From Calothrix sp. PCC 7716 (GTDB lineage: Bacteria; Cyanobacteriota; Cyanobacteriia; Cyanobacteriales; Nostocaceae), in assembly GCF_019977735.1 (NCBI RefSeq), contig NZ_AP025018.1, forward strand, positions 9,986,580-10,050,579: DNA of 64,000 bases, given 5' to 3'. Within the stretch, counting starts at the first letter, position 1, and each line of letters begins with the position of its first letter. Under the pieces are notes generated by a model. It saw only the letters and a list, made by a program, of their open reading frames with translations. It did no database searches and had not been told where the DNA came from. Positions 43,657 to 53,143 of the stretch are shown in pieces. Both the position numbers and the translations under genes were made by a program.

Positions 43657-45286
43657 ATGATAATAACTACATTGATGAAAATAGCTACTGAGAAAAACTC
43701 AAATATGCTACCACAATTTTCTGAACGGCAAATGCATTTTTCGCGCTGGGTACTAACAGTCGCATGGCTTTTGGTGATTGTTTCGTTATTTTACGACCCT
43801 TGGACTTCAGTATTGACGGCGCCAAATCACCCTTGGAGTCCTTTGCGATTGCCTGATACTTGCATTCAAGTACAGGGAAAATGCTGAATTCACAAAGGAA
43901 AATCGCCACAAAGCTTATAAAGGAGTTGTACAAGAAGCTCTAGAAGAAGGATATGTTAACTATTCTAGTAGTTTAGAGGTACTACAGCAAATGCGCTTGG
44001 AATTAGGAATTACCGATGATGAACACCGAAAAGTTCTAGAAGAATTAGGAGTTGAAAATCCTGAATTGCTCGACCCAGACCGTCAACGTACTTTAGAAAA
44101 TCAAATTCGTTTGAATGGATATCGCAAATCTTTAGAACGCTTGATGTTATTACAACAACAATCTAGCAACGAAAATTTCGACCAACTTCTACAACAAAAT
44201 TCTAGTGAAATAGGCGCCTTAAGACAACAGTACTTTATTACATCTCAAGAACAAGAGTGGATATTAAGCGGTTTTTCTCCAGAAGCAGGAGATAAACGAC
44301 GTGCTGAGTTCCTATTGGCACAATTACCAAGTTTGATTACCTGTTATCGTGTATTGAATCAGCCAATTATTCGCCAACATCAGGCAGTATTAACTCTAAT
44401 AAGGGAGAGTATTTATCACAAAGAAGAACTGATTATTCGCTCAATTTTAGAAATTCTTGCAACACAACAAAATAGTGCCCTAGCGCTCAAGTTAGGTTTA
44501 TCTTTAGGACAAATGTCATCATTCGTTTTGGTTGAATTGCTCGAAGCAGAACCTTGGAAACAACGTCTACACCCAGAAATATTGAGATATTTAACCCAAC
44601 CCAGCAGTGAGTCGAACACTTGTTCTATCGAGTCTTCCCCATCAGAGGTGTTACAACATTTAGAGGCATTAGTGGGTGATCAAAATCCATCGCTCCAAGC
44701 AGCATGTCTTTATATCATTGCTCAACTCGAACCCGAACGAGGAAAAACCATTGCCTCCCAATTTAGTAGCGATAGCTCAAAAGTACTGAAAGAAACTGCT
44801 GAATTACTTATATCTCAACACACTCCCTATCCCTCTTTAGATTCATTCCCAACTTTAGAAAAGGTAGTTTACCTGTTCAATAGCGATTTCTTCCACCGAA
44901 TGCATCCTGAAACATTAGTTTCTCTTGCAGAACGGGCTGATGTTAAAACCTATACACAAAATCAAGTAATTACTGAAGCAGGTGATACTTGTCGAGAATT
45001 ACTATTGTTACTGAGTGGTGATGCAGAAATTCGTTACCAACTTGCAAATAATGAAATTCGGGTTGAGAGTCTGCATCCTGGAGAAACGTTAGACGAACTA
45101 GATGTATTAGCGCATAGCCAATCTAGGAATACAATTATTGCCAGCAGCCCAAAAACTCGTATTTTGGCAATTCCAGTACATACATTCGATGATTTACTAG
45201 ATAGCGATAGCGATTTTGCTCGTCGGGTTCTTGAATTAGAGAGTCGGCAACTACAACGGTTTATGCGTTCTATCAATTCTCCCTAA
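43657..45286 (+). pseudogene. Fe-S/cyclic-nucleotide-binding membrane protein with large internal deletion and frameshift
   Basis: The N-terminal part (43657-43887: ERQMHFSRWVLTVAWLLVIV, DPWTSVLTAPNHPWSPLR, CIQVQGKC, stop) and the C-terminal part (from about 43888 in the +1 frame: NRHKAYKGVVQEALEEGYVN, SLEVLQQMRLELGITDDEHR) belong to one large protein family of cyanobacteria, whose middle part is a ferredoxin-like 4Fe-4S membrane region (as I recall the family). That middle is missing and the frame shifts at the join. The C-terminal 431 codons from ATG 43991 remain open: HEAT-like helices, then a cNMP-binding fold (VITEAGDTCRELLLLLSGDA, about 325-420). They may still be made as a truncated protein. 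Confidence 0.7.
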
Positions 45287-45400
45287 GCAATTTTGACTTT
45301 GTGCAAAATTTTTATCTATCTGTAGACAGATGCTGGTAATATTAATTCAATTACCTAAATTATCCTGATATGTCCCAAGCGGGCAGGGATACTTAGATGG

Positions 45401-45455
45401 TAGATGCACCCTGATTCAATTCGACCTCAATCGTTTTAACGGTTGGGGTTTTTTT
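45401..45455 (+). ncRNA. putative small RNA, unit 1 of a tandem pair
   Basis: About 55 nt: begins TAGATGCACCCTGATT (shared with unit 2) and ends in a terminator, CCTCAATCG/CGGTTGGGG stem (45425-45448) with seven T. TTATCCTGATA, 30 nt upstream, is also shared with unit 2. No reading frame. The boundaries are inferred; the start could be a few bases earlier. Confidence 0.55.
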
Positions 45456-45541
45456 GTAAGGCGCCTTCTCAATTTTAACCTTCTCAATTCTATAAACAGA
45501 TTTATCCTGATACAGTTAATTGCTTGACGAATACAAATATA

Positions 45542-45598
45542 TAGATGCACCCTGATTAACCTCTAGTCCCCCAGTTACTTGTTAGCTGGGGGTTTTTT
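45542..45598 (+). ncRNA. putative small RNA, unit 2 of a tandem pair
   Basis: About 57 nt: TAGATGCACCCTGATT, a diverged middle, and a CCCCCAG/CTGGGGG terminator (45568-45592) with six T. It has the same TTATCCTGATA element 29 nt upstream. The terminator stem sequences differ between the units although both fold, which argues for selection on structure rather than a recent copy. Confidence 0.55.
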
Positions 45599-45731
45599 AT
45601 GAAGAGTGGAGTAACTGTTTAGGGGCGCCGACTTGAGTGAGTAGTTATTGAACAGAAATTGAACTGGATAGTGAATATTGGGTTAAGACAAACTAAATCT
45701 ATCGAATTTAAAGTATTTTTTGTCTTTACAT

Positions 45732-46385
45732 ATGATGAACTATTCAAACGGGTTACAAAAATTGTCGCGTCGTGGAGTTGTGGTGAGTGGGGTAATTGCA
45801 GGCGCCGCTACAGCTTTAGGTTTGCCGCTAATTGGTAAAAGCGCTGAAGCGCTTACAACGAGCGCAACGAGCGCGAAACGGAATGATTTGAAAATTTTGA
45901 ATAATGCGCTTTACTATGAGCATCAAGCTATTTGGGCTTATAGTTTTGCGGCAGGAAAGTTGACTAATACTGATGTTGGTAAAGCAGTTTTGGCTCTTGC
46001 GTTGCGTAACCAAGCTGATCATAAAAAACATCGTGATGCTTTAGCTGCTGCTGTTAGTAGTTTGGGTGGTAATCCTGTTAAAGCAGAGTCTAGCTATGAT
46101 GTTTCGTCTTATATCAAAAAGGGTGAAGGTAATATTGACAGTGATGTGAATATTGCTAAGTTGGCTCTGGCTTTAGAAGTTGATGCGGCAATTGCCTATA
46201 CTTTGGAAGCTGCTAAACTCAAAACTCCTAAGTTAGTTACAGTTGGCGCCAGTATTGGCTCTACTGAGTCTGCACATGCTGCGGCAATTCGTGCCACTTT
46301 TAGGGCGTTGGGAGTTGGTATAGAGATTGTGCCAGCGGCTTTTGTCAGCGTGGAAACTCGTAATGCTTGGGTATTGAAAGTGTAA
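45732..46385 (+). CDS. ferritin-like domain protein, Tat-exported
   Basis: 217 aa from ATG 45732 (a second ATG follows directly). It has a twin-arginine leader (SRRGVVVSGVIAGAATALGL, then GKSAEA). The mature part has four long helices with iron-type ligands: LNNALYYEHQAIWAYSFAAG (E, H), NQADHKKHRDALA (H, H), EVDAAIAYTLEAA (E) and IGSTESAHAAAIRATFRAL (E, H). It is a ferritin-like fold, likely in the periplasm; whether it stores iron is unknown. The two putative small RNAs lie upstream. Confidence 0.85.
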   Translation: MMNYSNGLQKLSRRGVVVSGVIAGAATALGLPLIGKSAEALTTSATSAKRNDLKILNNALYYEHQAIWAYSFAAGKLTNTDVGKAVLALALRNQADHKKHRDALAAAVSSLGGNPVKAESSYDVSSYIKKGEGNIDSDVNIAKLALALEVDAAIAYTLEAAKLKTPKLVTVGASIGSTESAHAAAIRATFRALGVGIEIVPAAFVSVETRNAWVLKV

Positions 46386-46410
46386 TTTGTAAAAATAAAA
46401 CCTAACCAAT

Positions 46411-47604
46411 ATGCAGTTCAGAGTTTCTCAATCATCTATATTATGGCGCCAAGTTGTAGGATTATCGGCGATATTAGCGGCAGTAATGTTTAGTTGGATG
46501 GCTTATAGTCTTTATCAACCCAAGATTCTCCAAGAATTGGGGTTTGTCAAACTTGCTGCATGGTTAGGAATTATTCAGGGGTTTTTAGGTGCAGTGCTTG
46601 AACCTTTCGTTGGAAGTGTTTCTGACCAAATTCAACGACGCTTTGGCAGTCATTTACCAGTTATTACTACAGGTGTGACGTTAGCAGGGTTAATTTTTGT
46701 TGCGGTTGCAATATTGTTGCAATGGCAAATACCTGTTGTCATTCGTCCTTTTGTTCCTGTGTTAATGACTTTGTGGGTAATGTCAATGATTGTATTTCGG
46801 GGGCCAGTGGTTGCTTTACTCAGACAAGCTGAACCTTTAGCTGCTTTACCCCAGGCAAATATGCTACTGACCGTTGTATTTGGATTAGTTGGCGCCTTAT
46901 CGCCAATTATGACTGGTTTTCTGAATAGTATTGGTGGTTCTATTACTTTTATTTTAGGCGCCATTTCTTTAACTATTGGCGCCACTATTTTATATACTTC
47001 GACTGATAGAGATGTTTTATTTACAAATATTGAAGCTAGCAAATCTTTTATATCACTTAAAACTATTAGTATAATTTTTGCAATTGGTTTAGGGGTCGGG
47101 ATAGAAATAAATTTACTGCTGAGAACTTTTTCTAAGATTATTCAACACTTATCTGGTATTCAAGCTAATTGGATTATATCAGGTATATTACTGGTTTCTG
47201 CTTTGACTGTAGTGCCCGCTGCAACATTGACTACTAAGTTAGGCGCCAAGTTAGCAATGAAACTAGGAATGTTAATTATTGTAATCTGCCTAGCCTTACT
47301 TTTATTTCAGTTGGGCAGTATGTTAGCGATAGGACTAATTTTATTTGCTGGATTTGGTTTTGGATTAGTTTTTGAAAGCCAAATTCCTTTAATTTTAGGA
47401 ATGGTCGCTAGTGATAGAGCAGGTTTGGGAACGGGTTTATACTTTGGTGGAATTGGTGCAGCTGGCGCCTTGATTTCAATTTTGTTACAATCAGTAAACG
47501 CCATTACACCTTTAAATCAACTTATTTGGGGCGCCGTATCATTTCTTATTTTAATTTTATGCTTGGCAAATAATAAGATTTCCAACTTATCAGATAAGTC
47601 ATAA
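46411..47604 (+). CDS. MFS-type membrane transporter
   Basis: 397 aa with about 12 hydrophobic helices. Between helices 2 and 3 is an MFS motif-A-like loop, GSVSDQIQRRFGSHLPVITT (G-x-x-x-D-x-x-x-R-R-x-G). The second half begins near residue 210. The sequence type resembles the sugar-transporter-like group, but the substrate cannot be assigned. It starts 26 bp after the ferritin-like gene, so the two are probably cotranscribed. It contains an unusual density of GGCGCC sites (seven). Confidence 0.8.
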   Translation: MQFRVSQSSILWRQVVGLSAILAAVMFSWMAYSLYQPKILQELGFVKLAAWLGIIQGFLGAVLEPFVGSVSDQIQRRFGSHLPVITTGVTLAGLIFVAVAILLQWQIPVVIRPFVPVLMTLWVMSMIVFRGPVVALLRQAEPLAALPQANMLLTVVFGLVGALSPIMTGFLNSIGGSITFILGAISLTIGATILYTSTDRDVLFTNIEASKSFISLKTISIIFAIGLGVGIEINLLLRTFSKIIQHLSGIQANWIISGILLVSALTVVPAATLTTKLGAKLAMKLGMLIIVICLALLLFQLGSMLAIGLILFAGFGFGLVFESQIPLILGMVASDRAGLGTGLYFGGIGAAGALISILLQSVNAITPLNQLIWGAVSFLILILCLANNKISNLSDKS

Positions 47605-47640
47605 ATTTTAATTTTTATAATAGCATTTATAGACATAAAT

Positions 47641-47696
47641 CTGGTTTCTTCGCTGATAGCATGTAATAAAAATAATGATTATGCATAGAAACCAGG
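47641..47696. repeat. inverted repeat with CTGGTTTCT arms
   Basis: CTGGTTTCT (47641-47649) and AGAAACCAG (47688-47696). It is related to the inner arms of the elements at 31.0 and 52.8 kb and may be a shorter member of that family. Confidence 0.5.
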
Positions 47697-47740
47697 TTTG
47701 TTTGCGATTTTATCATATATTATCTGGAGGCATTACCGTA

Positions 47741-48160
47741 ATGATTGATATTGGACTTACTCATATAGCACTCCCTGTATCAAACCTGGAACGAAGTGTT
47801 AAGTTTTATTCTACCTATGCTCAAATGCAAGTTATTCATCAACGTATTGATGTAGAAACAGGTGTTGCTGTTGCTTGGCTTTCTGACAATACTCGTCCTT
47901 TTGTAATTGTTTTGATTCAAAAAGATTCAGTACATCCCGTTCTTTCTCCGCTTGCTCATCTTGGGGTTGGTTGCAAAAGTCGCGAATATATGGATTCTTT
48001 ATGTGATAAAGCACGACAAGAAGGTTTATTATTTCAAGAACCAAAAGATTCTGGGTACCCAATTGGTTATTGGGCTTTTTTGCAAGACCCAGATGGTCAT
48101 ACGCTTGAACTATCTTATGGACAAGAAATTGGCTTGGTTGTAGAAAACAATTCCTTATGA
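47741..48160 (+). CDS. VOC (glyoxalase/bleomycin-resistance fold) family protein
   Basis: 139 aa from ATG 47741, preceded by TGGAGG. Paired beta-alpha-beta-beta-beta modules run from IGLTHIALPVSNLERSVKFY to WAFLQDPDGHTLELSYGQ, with probable metal ligands His8 and the Glu in HTLELSYG. Typical of stand-alone VOC enzymes; substrate unknown. The last 6 bp overlap the end of the convergent HEAT gene. Confidence 0.85.
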   Translation: MIDIGLTHIALPVSNLERSVKFYSTYAQMQVIHQRIDVETGVAVAWLSDNTRPFVIVLIQKDSVHPVLSPLAHLGVGCKSREYMDSLCDKARQEGLLFQEPKDSGYPIGYWAFLQDPDGHTLELSYGQEIGLVVENNSL

Positions 48161-48847
48161 TTTAATTTTAGGCGCCTTAGATATAAGCGAGAGAGATGCT
48201 GTCACTCTATTTATTGGCTCTGTAGCAAATTTTCTACGTGGATTTTGTAGAACTCTTAAGCTAGCCTTTAATTCTGATATCACAATTTTTCTTTCAGACT
48301 CAGATAAAGACTCAAATAAAGGTTCAGATAAAGATAGCGGGGTAATATTAGTTTCTTTGTGGAGATTGGCAGCAATTTCTCCGATGTATGTAGCAGCAGT
48401 ATTAGCGACGTCTTTATCAGAATCATTAAGTGCAACCCGCAGAGCAAATAAAATTTTACTTATTGGTATATTTATACTTCTTAAAGCTATAGCTGCATGG
48501 ATACGCTCCCATTTACCTGGGTCATTTTGAAGCATTTTGATTAAAGCTGGGACTGCTTTTGTTGCTTTTTGTTTCATCAAACCCAATTGCCAAGCGGTAC
48601 CGCGACGCATTAAATGGTTTGGACTTTCTAGTCTTTTTATGAAATCAGCTACGCATTGAGCATCATCATGACTGCAAGACTCAGGATTTTTATATTCAAG
48701 AAGCGACCTAGGCGATTCCGACGTATCTGGAAGTATTGGAGCTTCTGGAATTTTTGGTGATGAAGATTGTGCAAGAACATGACTTCCTAAACCAAGGAAT
48801 GTCATGAGTGAGAAAAAAATAATCCTAGATTTCTGCAAGTTTTTCAT
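48155..48847 (-). CDS. exported HEAT-repeat protein
   Basis: 230 aa with a signal peptide (IIFFSLMTFLGLGSHVLAQS). Residues about 80-160 hold HEAT/PBS-lyase-like helices (KATKAVPALIKMLQNDPGKW, ERIHAAIALRSINI, DVANTAATYIGEIAA). A protein-binding scaffold in the periplasm is likely; partner unknown. Confidence 0.7.
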   Translation of the reverse strand: MKNLQKSRIIFFSLMTFLGLGSHVLAQSSSPKIPEAPILPDTSESPRSLLEYKNPESCSHDDAQCVADFIKRLESPNHLMRRGTAWQLGLMKQKATKAVPALIKMLQNDPGKWERIHAAIALRSINIPISKILFALRVALNDSDKDVANTAATYIGEIAANLHKETNITPLSLSEPLFESLSESERKIVISELKASLRVLQNPRRKFATEPINRVTASLSLISKAPKIKS

Positions 48848-49030
48848 AGTTTTATTTTGTTGTTACTTATATTTAATTTTTTACAACTTAACAATGAATA
48901 CTATATTGCAATTGAATTAAGATGTAAAGGTTTGAGGCGCCTTCCGGTTAAATTTGGCGCCTTAGTATGTGGTTTAAATTCTAGATTGGTTTAATTGCAT
49001 AATTTTGCGTTGCGAACCATAACATATACA

Positions 49031-50995
49031 TCAAATATCAAAATCGATGTCCCAGATTTTAATGGTTTGGAATCCTTTTCCAGAAGCGAGCTTTTTACCA
49101 TCGCGACTCCAAGCTACATTCCAAGACATAGGTATATTAATGCCAGCAGTTTTGAGTGATTTACCTGTGGATACGTCCCAAAGTTTAATAGTTTTGTCTT
49201 GACTTACAGAAGTAATATTGCCATTATTATTCCAAACTATATCAATAACTGTACTGCTATGTCCAGCCAAGGTTTTGATTAATTTACCTGTGGATATATC
49301 CCAAAGTTTAATGGTTTTATCGCCACTGGCAGAAGCAAGGGTTTTACCGTCATAACTCCAAGCCATTCCGTTAGTAAAAGTACCATCTGGTACGTCATTA
49401 ACTCCTACATTGGTATGTCCTGTCAAGGTTTTGATTAAATTACCCGTGGTTTTATCCCAGAGTTTGATGGTATTATCATTAGCCGCAGAAGCTAGTATTT
49501 GACCGTCTACGCTCCAAGCTATACTACTGATGTAAGAATTACTATGCCCTGCTAAGGTTTTAATTAATTTACCTGCGGTTCCATCCCAAAGTGTTATGGC
49601 GCCGTCATTACCTGCAACTGCAAGAGTTTTACCGTCTGCGCTCCAAGTCAAACCATTGCCCGCTTTACTTGTAAAAGTTTTAATTAATTTACCCGTGGTT
49701 GTATCCCAAATAATAACTTCGCTTCCACTACTAGAAGCAAGGGTTTTATTATCAGCACTCCATGCAACATTATCGGCGCCATATTTATGTCCACTCAGAG
49801 TTTTAATTAACTTACCTGTGTTTCCATCCCAAAGTTTAATAGTTTTGTCATCACTTGTAGAAGCAAGAATTTTACCGTCATAACTCCAAGCAGTATCATT
49901 AACAAAACCGTTATGCCCATTTAAAGCTATTTTTTCCGTTACCTCTTCATCTTTGACTAAATTATTTAAATCCCAAAGTTTAATAGTTTTGTCTTGGCTT
50001 GCAGAAACGAGAGTTTTACCATCCTGTCTCCAAGCTACACTCATAATAGGACTTTTATGTCCAGCTAGGGTTTTTATACGTTTACCCGTAGCATCCCAAA
50101 GTTTGATTGTATTATCCACACCCGCAGAAGCCAGAGTTTTACTATCTTTACTCCACGCTATAGTTGTGGTGCCATAACCGTGTCCATAAAGGTTTTTGAT
50201 TAGTTCACCTGTAGTTGCATTCCAAAGTTTGATGCTTTGGTCATCGCTGGCAGAAGCAATCATTTTACCATCGCCACTCCAAGCGACACTGCTCAGATAA
50301 CTCATATGTCCATAAAGAGTTTTAAGTCGTTTACCTGTGGTGACATCCCAAATAGCAGTACTGTCCAAGCTAGCAGCAGCAATATTTTTGCCGTCGGGAC
50401 TCCAAGCTACACCAACAACTGCATAGCTATGATTTAAAGTTTTAATTAATTTACCTGTAGTTGCATCCCAGATATTGACGTTGTTATCTAAACCGCTAGA
50501 AGCAATAGTTTTACCGTCTGGACTCCAAGTTAAACTGCGAATACTATTATGTTTTGCTAAGGTTTTGATTAAGTTACCTGTAGATGCATCCCAAAGTTTG
50601 ATAGTGTCGTCTAAACCGCTAGAAGCAATAGTTTTACCGTCTGGACTCCAAGATATAATATTGGCGCCGCCATTATGCCCAGTCAGAGTTTTGATTAACT
50701 TATTCGTGCTTGCATCCCAAAGTTTAATGCTGTTATCGTGACTTGCAGAAGCAATAATTTTGCTGTCGGGACGTAAGGAGACAGCATTGACGACATTGCT
50801 ATGACCAGTTAAAGTTCTTGGTTCTGTTGCCATAATTTGATTGTTTGCAATTAAACTTTTGCTTTGACTGAAAATTGTTTGAGAATAACTTATTTGTGCT
50901 TGACAATATAAAGTTACAGTTAGTGCAGCTATTCCAAATCTCACTGCAATATTTTTACTAGAATTAACCATCTCAAAAAATCTTCGTAAATCCAT
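49031..50995 (-). CDS. 14-repeat WD40 protein with N-terminal membrane leader
   Basis: 654 aa. A signal or anchor helix (residues about 18-38) is followed from about 58 by fourteen WD40 units, each ending (I/L)KLWD or similar (about residues 92, 134 and so on), enough for two seven-bladed propellers. Consensus unit: TLAGH...SIAWSPDGKTLASAS...IKLWD.TTGKLIKT. There is no enzymatic domain, so it serves for binding. The presence of a leader on a WD40 protein is uncommon and suggests a periplasmic location. Confidence 0.85.
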   Translation of the reverse strand: MDLRRFFEMVNSSKNIAVRFGIAALTVTLYCQAQISYSQTIFSQSKSLIANNQIMATEPRTLTGHSNVVNAVSLRPDSKIIASASHDNSIKLWDASTNKLIKTLTGHNGGANIISWSPDGKTIASSGLDDTIKLWDASTGNLIKTLAKHNSIRSLTWSPDGKTIASSGLDNNVNIWDATTGKLIKTLNHSYAVVGVAWSPDGKNIAAASLDSTAIWDVTTGKRLKTLYGHMSYLSSVAWSGDGKMIASASDDQSIKLWNATTGELIKNLYGHGYGTTTIAWSKDSKTLASAGVDNTIKLWDATGKRIKTLAGHKSPIMSVAWRQDGKTLVSASQDKTIKLWDLNNLVKDEEVTEKIALNGHNGFVNDTAWSYDGKILASTSDDKTIKLWDGNTGKLIKTLSGHKYGADNVAWSADNKTLASSSGSEVIIWDTTTGKLIKTFTSKAGNGLTWSADGKTLAVAGNDGAITLWDGTAGKLIKTLAGHSNSYISSIAWSVDGQILASAANDNTIKLWDKTTGNLIKTLTGHTNVGVNDVPDGTFTNGMAWSYDGKTLASASGDKTIKLWDISTGKLIKTLAGHSSTVIDIVWNNNGNITSVSQDKTIKLWDVSTGKSLKTAGINIPMSWNVAWSRDGKKLASGKGFQTIKIWDIDFDI

Positions 50996-51330
50996 AGCTA
51001 TTGCCGTTTATAAAAAGCAAATATTGATGCTGATATGTAGTATGAGCATACAATTCGTTGCTTTGGTTTTGTTATTTTCAATATACTTCTATAGTTTCCT
51101 AAACCAGTATTCCACTTGTGCAGGAATATAAACTGTCATTAGCTATGTAACGAGCATTCTTCAAGATGCTTCACTTTACTTCACCCCACTTCGTAATCTA
51201 TACAAATACTTTTTAATCCCGTAGGATAGGCGTCTTGCCTGTCCTACTACAAGGAAGTTTATTTGATTTGATATTGGTAACTACATTAACAAATGTAACA
51301 GATGAGTTACATCCGCTGCATCCGTTGCCA
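50996..51330. other. intergenic, 335 bp, with hairpin repeat
   Basis: It contains GTAGGATAGGC..GCCTGTCCTAC (51221-51247), an 11-bp inverted arm pair of the GGATGGGC type; a related hairpin lies at 6840-6870. No gene seen. Confidence 0.45.
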
Positions 51331-52419
51331 TTAATTATCTATCAACGGACAAGGAACTGATTTTTTACCAGACCAATCAGTAAAATGATTATTATTTTGA
51401 TAGTGTCTGGGAGTTTGCATTAACAATGACCAAGCTTCTTTTACATCGATGAGATTATATTTCTCTGGGTAGTGTTGAATGAGTAATTGTTGCACTAAGG
51501 GATAGTAGTTGGAATTCATGCTTGGGAATATGTGATGCTCGGTATGGTAGGAAAAATTGAGATGCAGCAAATCAAAGATTTTTGGCATTCTCAAAGAAAG
51601 ACTGTTAACTAAAGGGTCGTTGACATCTGTCATTTCACAAATCATGTGATTTGTATAAATGTAAAACATTGCTCCGGCATAACCAATGGCGATTGGTATA
51701 ATATAAGCCAAGACTATTTTTAACAAGTCAAATTTTAAGTATGCTAAGATACTTCCATGAATTGCTATAATTCCTAACCATTCTATGGCTATTATGCGGC
51801 GTTCTTTGGCGCCTACTGTAAAGGCAGCAGGAACGTAATTGACAGATTTGCTATTAAATAATAATACGGAAGTTAAATTCCGAAAGTTGTGTACTGCCCA
51901 TGCTGATGTCATACCTAACATCAATCCAAATGGATTTACTTCTGCTGAGGGAACAAATTTATCTTGAATCCATTTTCCCCAAGTGTGTGGTTGGCTTGAT
52001 AAATAGTTTCGGTCGGGGTCTCCTAATGAATTGGTTTTGTTATGATGTTCGCGGTTGTGTACTGCTAGCCAAAATGTTGGTGGCATTCCTAGCATTGTCA
52101 TTCCTAAAAAACCAAACGCATAAATTAAGCGAGGGTTTTTGATGACGCTGTTATGCAGTAGTTCATGGGAACTAAATAGTAATACTATTATGCTGTTGCC
52201 CATTATTAGGGATAATGGTAGATATAACCATAGTAAGTATAGAGGCCATTGGTTTAAATAAGATGCTATACCCCAACCTAGAATCAATATTGCAATATTG
52301 ATGAGTAAGATAGTTAGTTTATTTGAATCTTTTAGAAATGCTTCGTCTGGCAGTAGAGGGCGTATTTGTTTTACGTATAATCCGTGCCGAATCAAATTTG
52401 GTTCGCTAGTAATTGTCAT
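51331..52419 (-). CDS. membrane fatty acid desaturase
   Basis: 362 aa from ATG 52419; an upstream ATG adds 20 residues that look like untranslated DNA. Four membrane helices and the three histidine clusters are visible: HELLH (about 115), HNREHH (about 151) and HTEHH (about 305), which bind the di-iron centre. It belongs to the membrane-bound desaturase/hydroxylase family; chain position and substrate (fatty acid or carotenoid-like) cannot be decided from sequence. Confidence 0.85.
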   Translation of the reverse strand: MTITSEPNLIRHGLYVKQIRPLLPDEAFLKDSNKLTILLINIAILILGWGIASYLNQWPLYLLWLYLPLSLIMGNSIIVLLFSSHELLHNSVIKNPRLIYAFGFLGMTMLGMPPTFWLAVHNREHHNKTNSLGDPDRNYLSSQPHTWGKWIQDKFVPSAEVNPFGLMLGMTSAWAVHNFRNLTSVLLFNSKSVNYVPAAFTVGAKERRIIAIEWLGIIAIHGSILAYLKFDLLKIVLAYIIPIAIGYAGAMFYIYTNHMICEMTDVNDPLVNSLSLRMPKIFDLLHLNFSYHTEHHIFPSMNSNYYPLVQQLLIQHYPEKYNLIDVKEAWSLLMQTPRHYQNNNHFTDWSGKKSVPCPLIDN

Positions 52420-52584
52420 AAGGTATTTTTGGATTGTTTTGATAATTTGAGCTATGAAAGTCAAAAATAAAGCGCTCAAATTTCGCCTTATATCCGTGAT
52501 GGTTAGAGCAAAATACCTAGGAGTAATAGGATGTGCGTATCTAATTTTGTTTCTGTGCTACAAACACTTTTACTAGTATATACT

Positions 52585-52624
52585 AGGAAGCACTGGGAAG
52601 CACTGGGAAGCACTATGAAGTATT
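52585..52624. repeat. tandem 10-bp repeat GGGAAGCACT x4
   Basis: Three near-identical units, (A)GGAAGCACT GGGAAGCACT twice over, then a decayed fourth (ATGAAGTATT). The exact 10-bp period equals about one helical turn. It lies upstream of the desaturase gene (which is on the minus strand). Confidence 0.75.
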
Positions 52625-52775
52625 AAAAGCATTGAAGTCCTTATTTTTACCACTCCATTAGTTCGTACTGTCCGCCTGTTTATGAATTATTCTAATAACA
52701 GCAATTTTGCTTATAATTTGCTCAACATCTATCAAGACTTCTCTCAAGTTACTGATGAGCAGGTTAGTTGTTTAC

Positions 52776-52890
52776 AGAACTTACGCACAGAAACCTGGTT
52801 TCTATGCATTCATTGTCGCAGACAAATCGTCGTTTTTATTACAAACTATCGACTCATATTCCAGGTTTCTAGGATTTTTGCTCCCGTCCT
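52776..52890. mobile_element. MITE-like palindromic element, copy 2 (reverse orientation)
   Basis: It matches the reverse complement of the 31004-31103 element: AGAACTTACGCACAGAAACC at the left and TATTCCAGGTTTCTAGGATT near the right. The terminal repeats have diverged (GCTCCCGTCCT in place of GCGTAAGTCCT), and 15 extra bases lie inside. Confidence 0.7.
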
Positions 52891-53143
52891 TGTTTAGTTG
52901 AACAGTTGGATTCGAGATTTTCTACGGTCAAAAGGTAGGATAGCTTAAGCCACCCTACCTCACTGGAATGCACGCCTGCCCAGAAACCGGGCTTCTGTAC
53001 GAAAAATCAACGTTTTATAGCAAAATCTTTGTGACTGTTGCCCGGTTTCTTTAAGCTCCGCAGCGAATGCTGCATTCCGGTGAGCTACCTTTTGACGTTA
53101 AATTTTCTTCGTGAAGCCTTGGTTCTGCCGTTGCAGTTCTTGC

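Larger units (their letters stand above)
52480..53143. other. intergenic, about 660 bp, repeat-rich
   Basis: Holds the 10-bp tandem repeat, the second copy of the 100-bp palindromic element and an imperfect inverted AAACCGGG..CCCGGTTTCT region (about 52981-53050). The short open frames here run through these repeats and are not considered genes. Confidence 0.45.

Noticed and set aside
43991-45286. Independent complete cNMP-binding gene
   Set aside because: The frame extends upstream to about 43888 with family-like residues and joins the N-terminal piece of the same family, so I treat it as one broken gene, though separate expression is possible.
45287-45719. Attenuator of the ferritin-like gene
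   Set aside because: I first read the two hairpins as leader attenuators. The shared upstream element before each and the separate T-runs fit independent short units better. Attenuation is not excluded for the second.
52585-52624. Possible CRISPR-like spacing in the 10-bp tandem repeat
   Set aside because: The units abut directly without spacers, so it is a simple tandem repeat. No CRISPR array or cas gene was seen anywhere.
52682-52901. Two overlapping short frames (71 and 64 codons)
   Set aside because: Both run through the second copy of the palindromic element and owe their residues to it.
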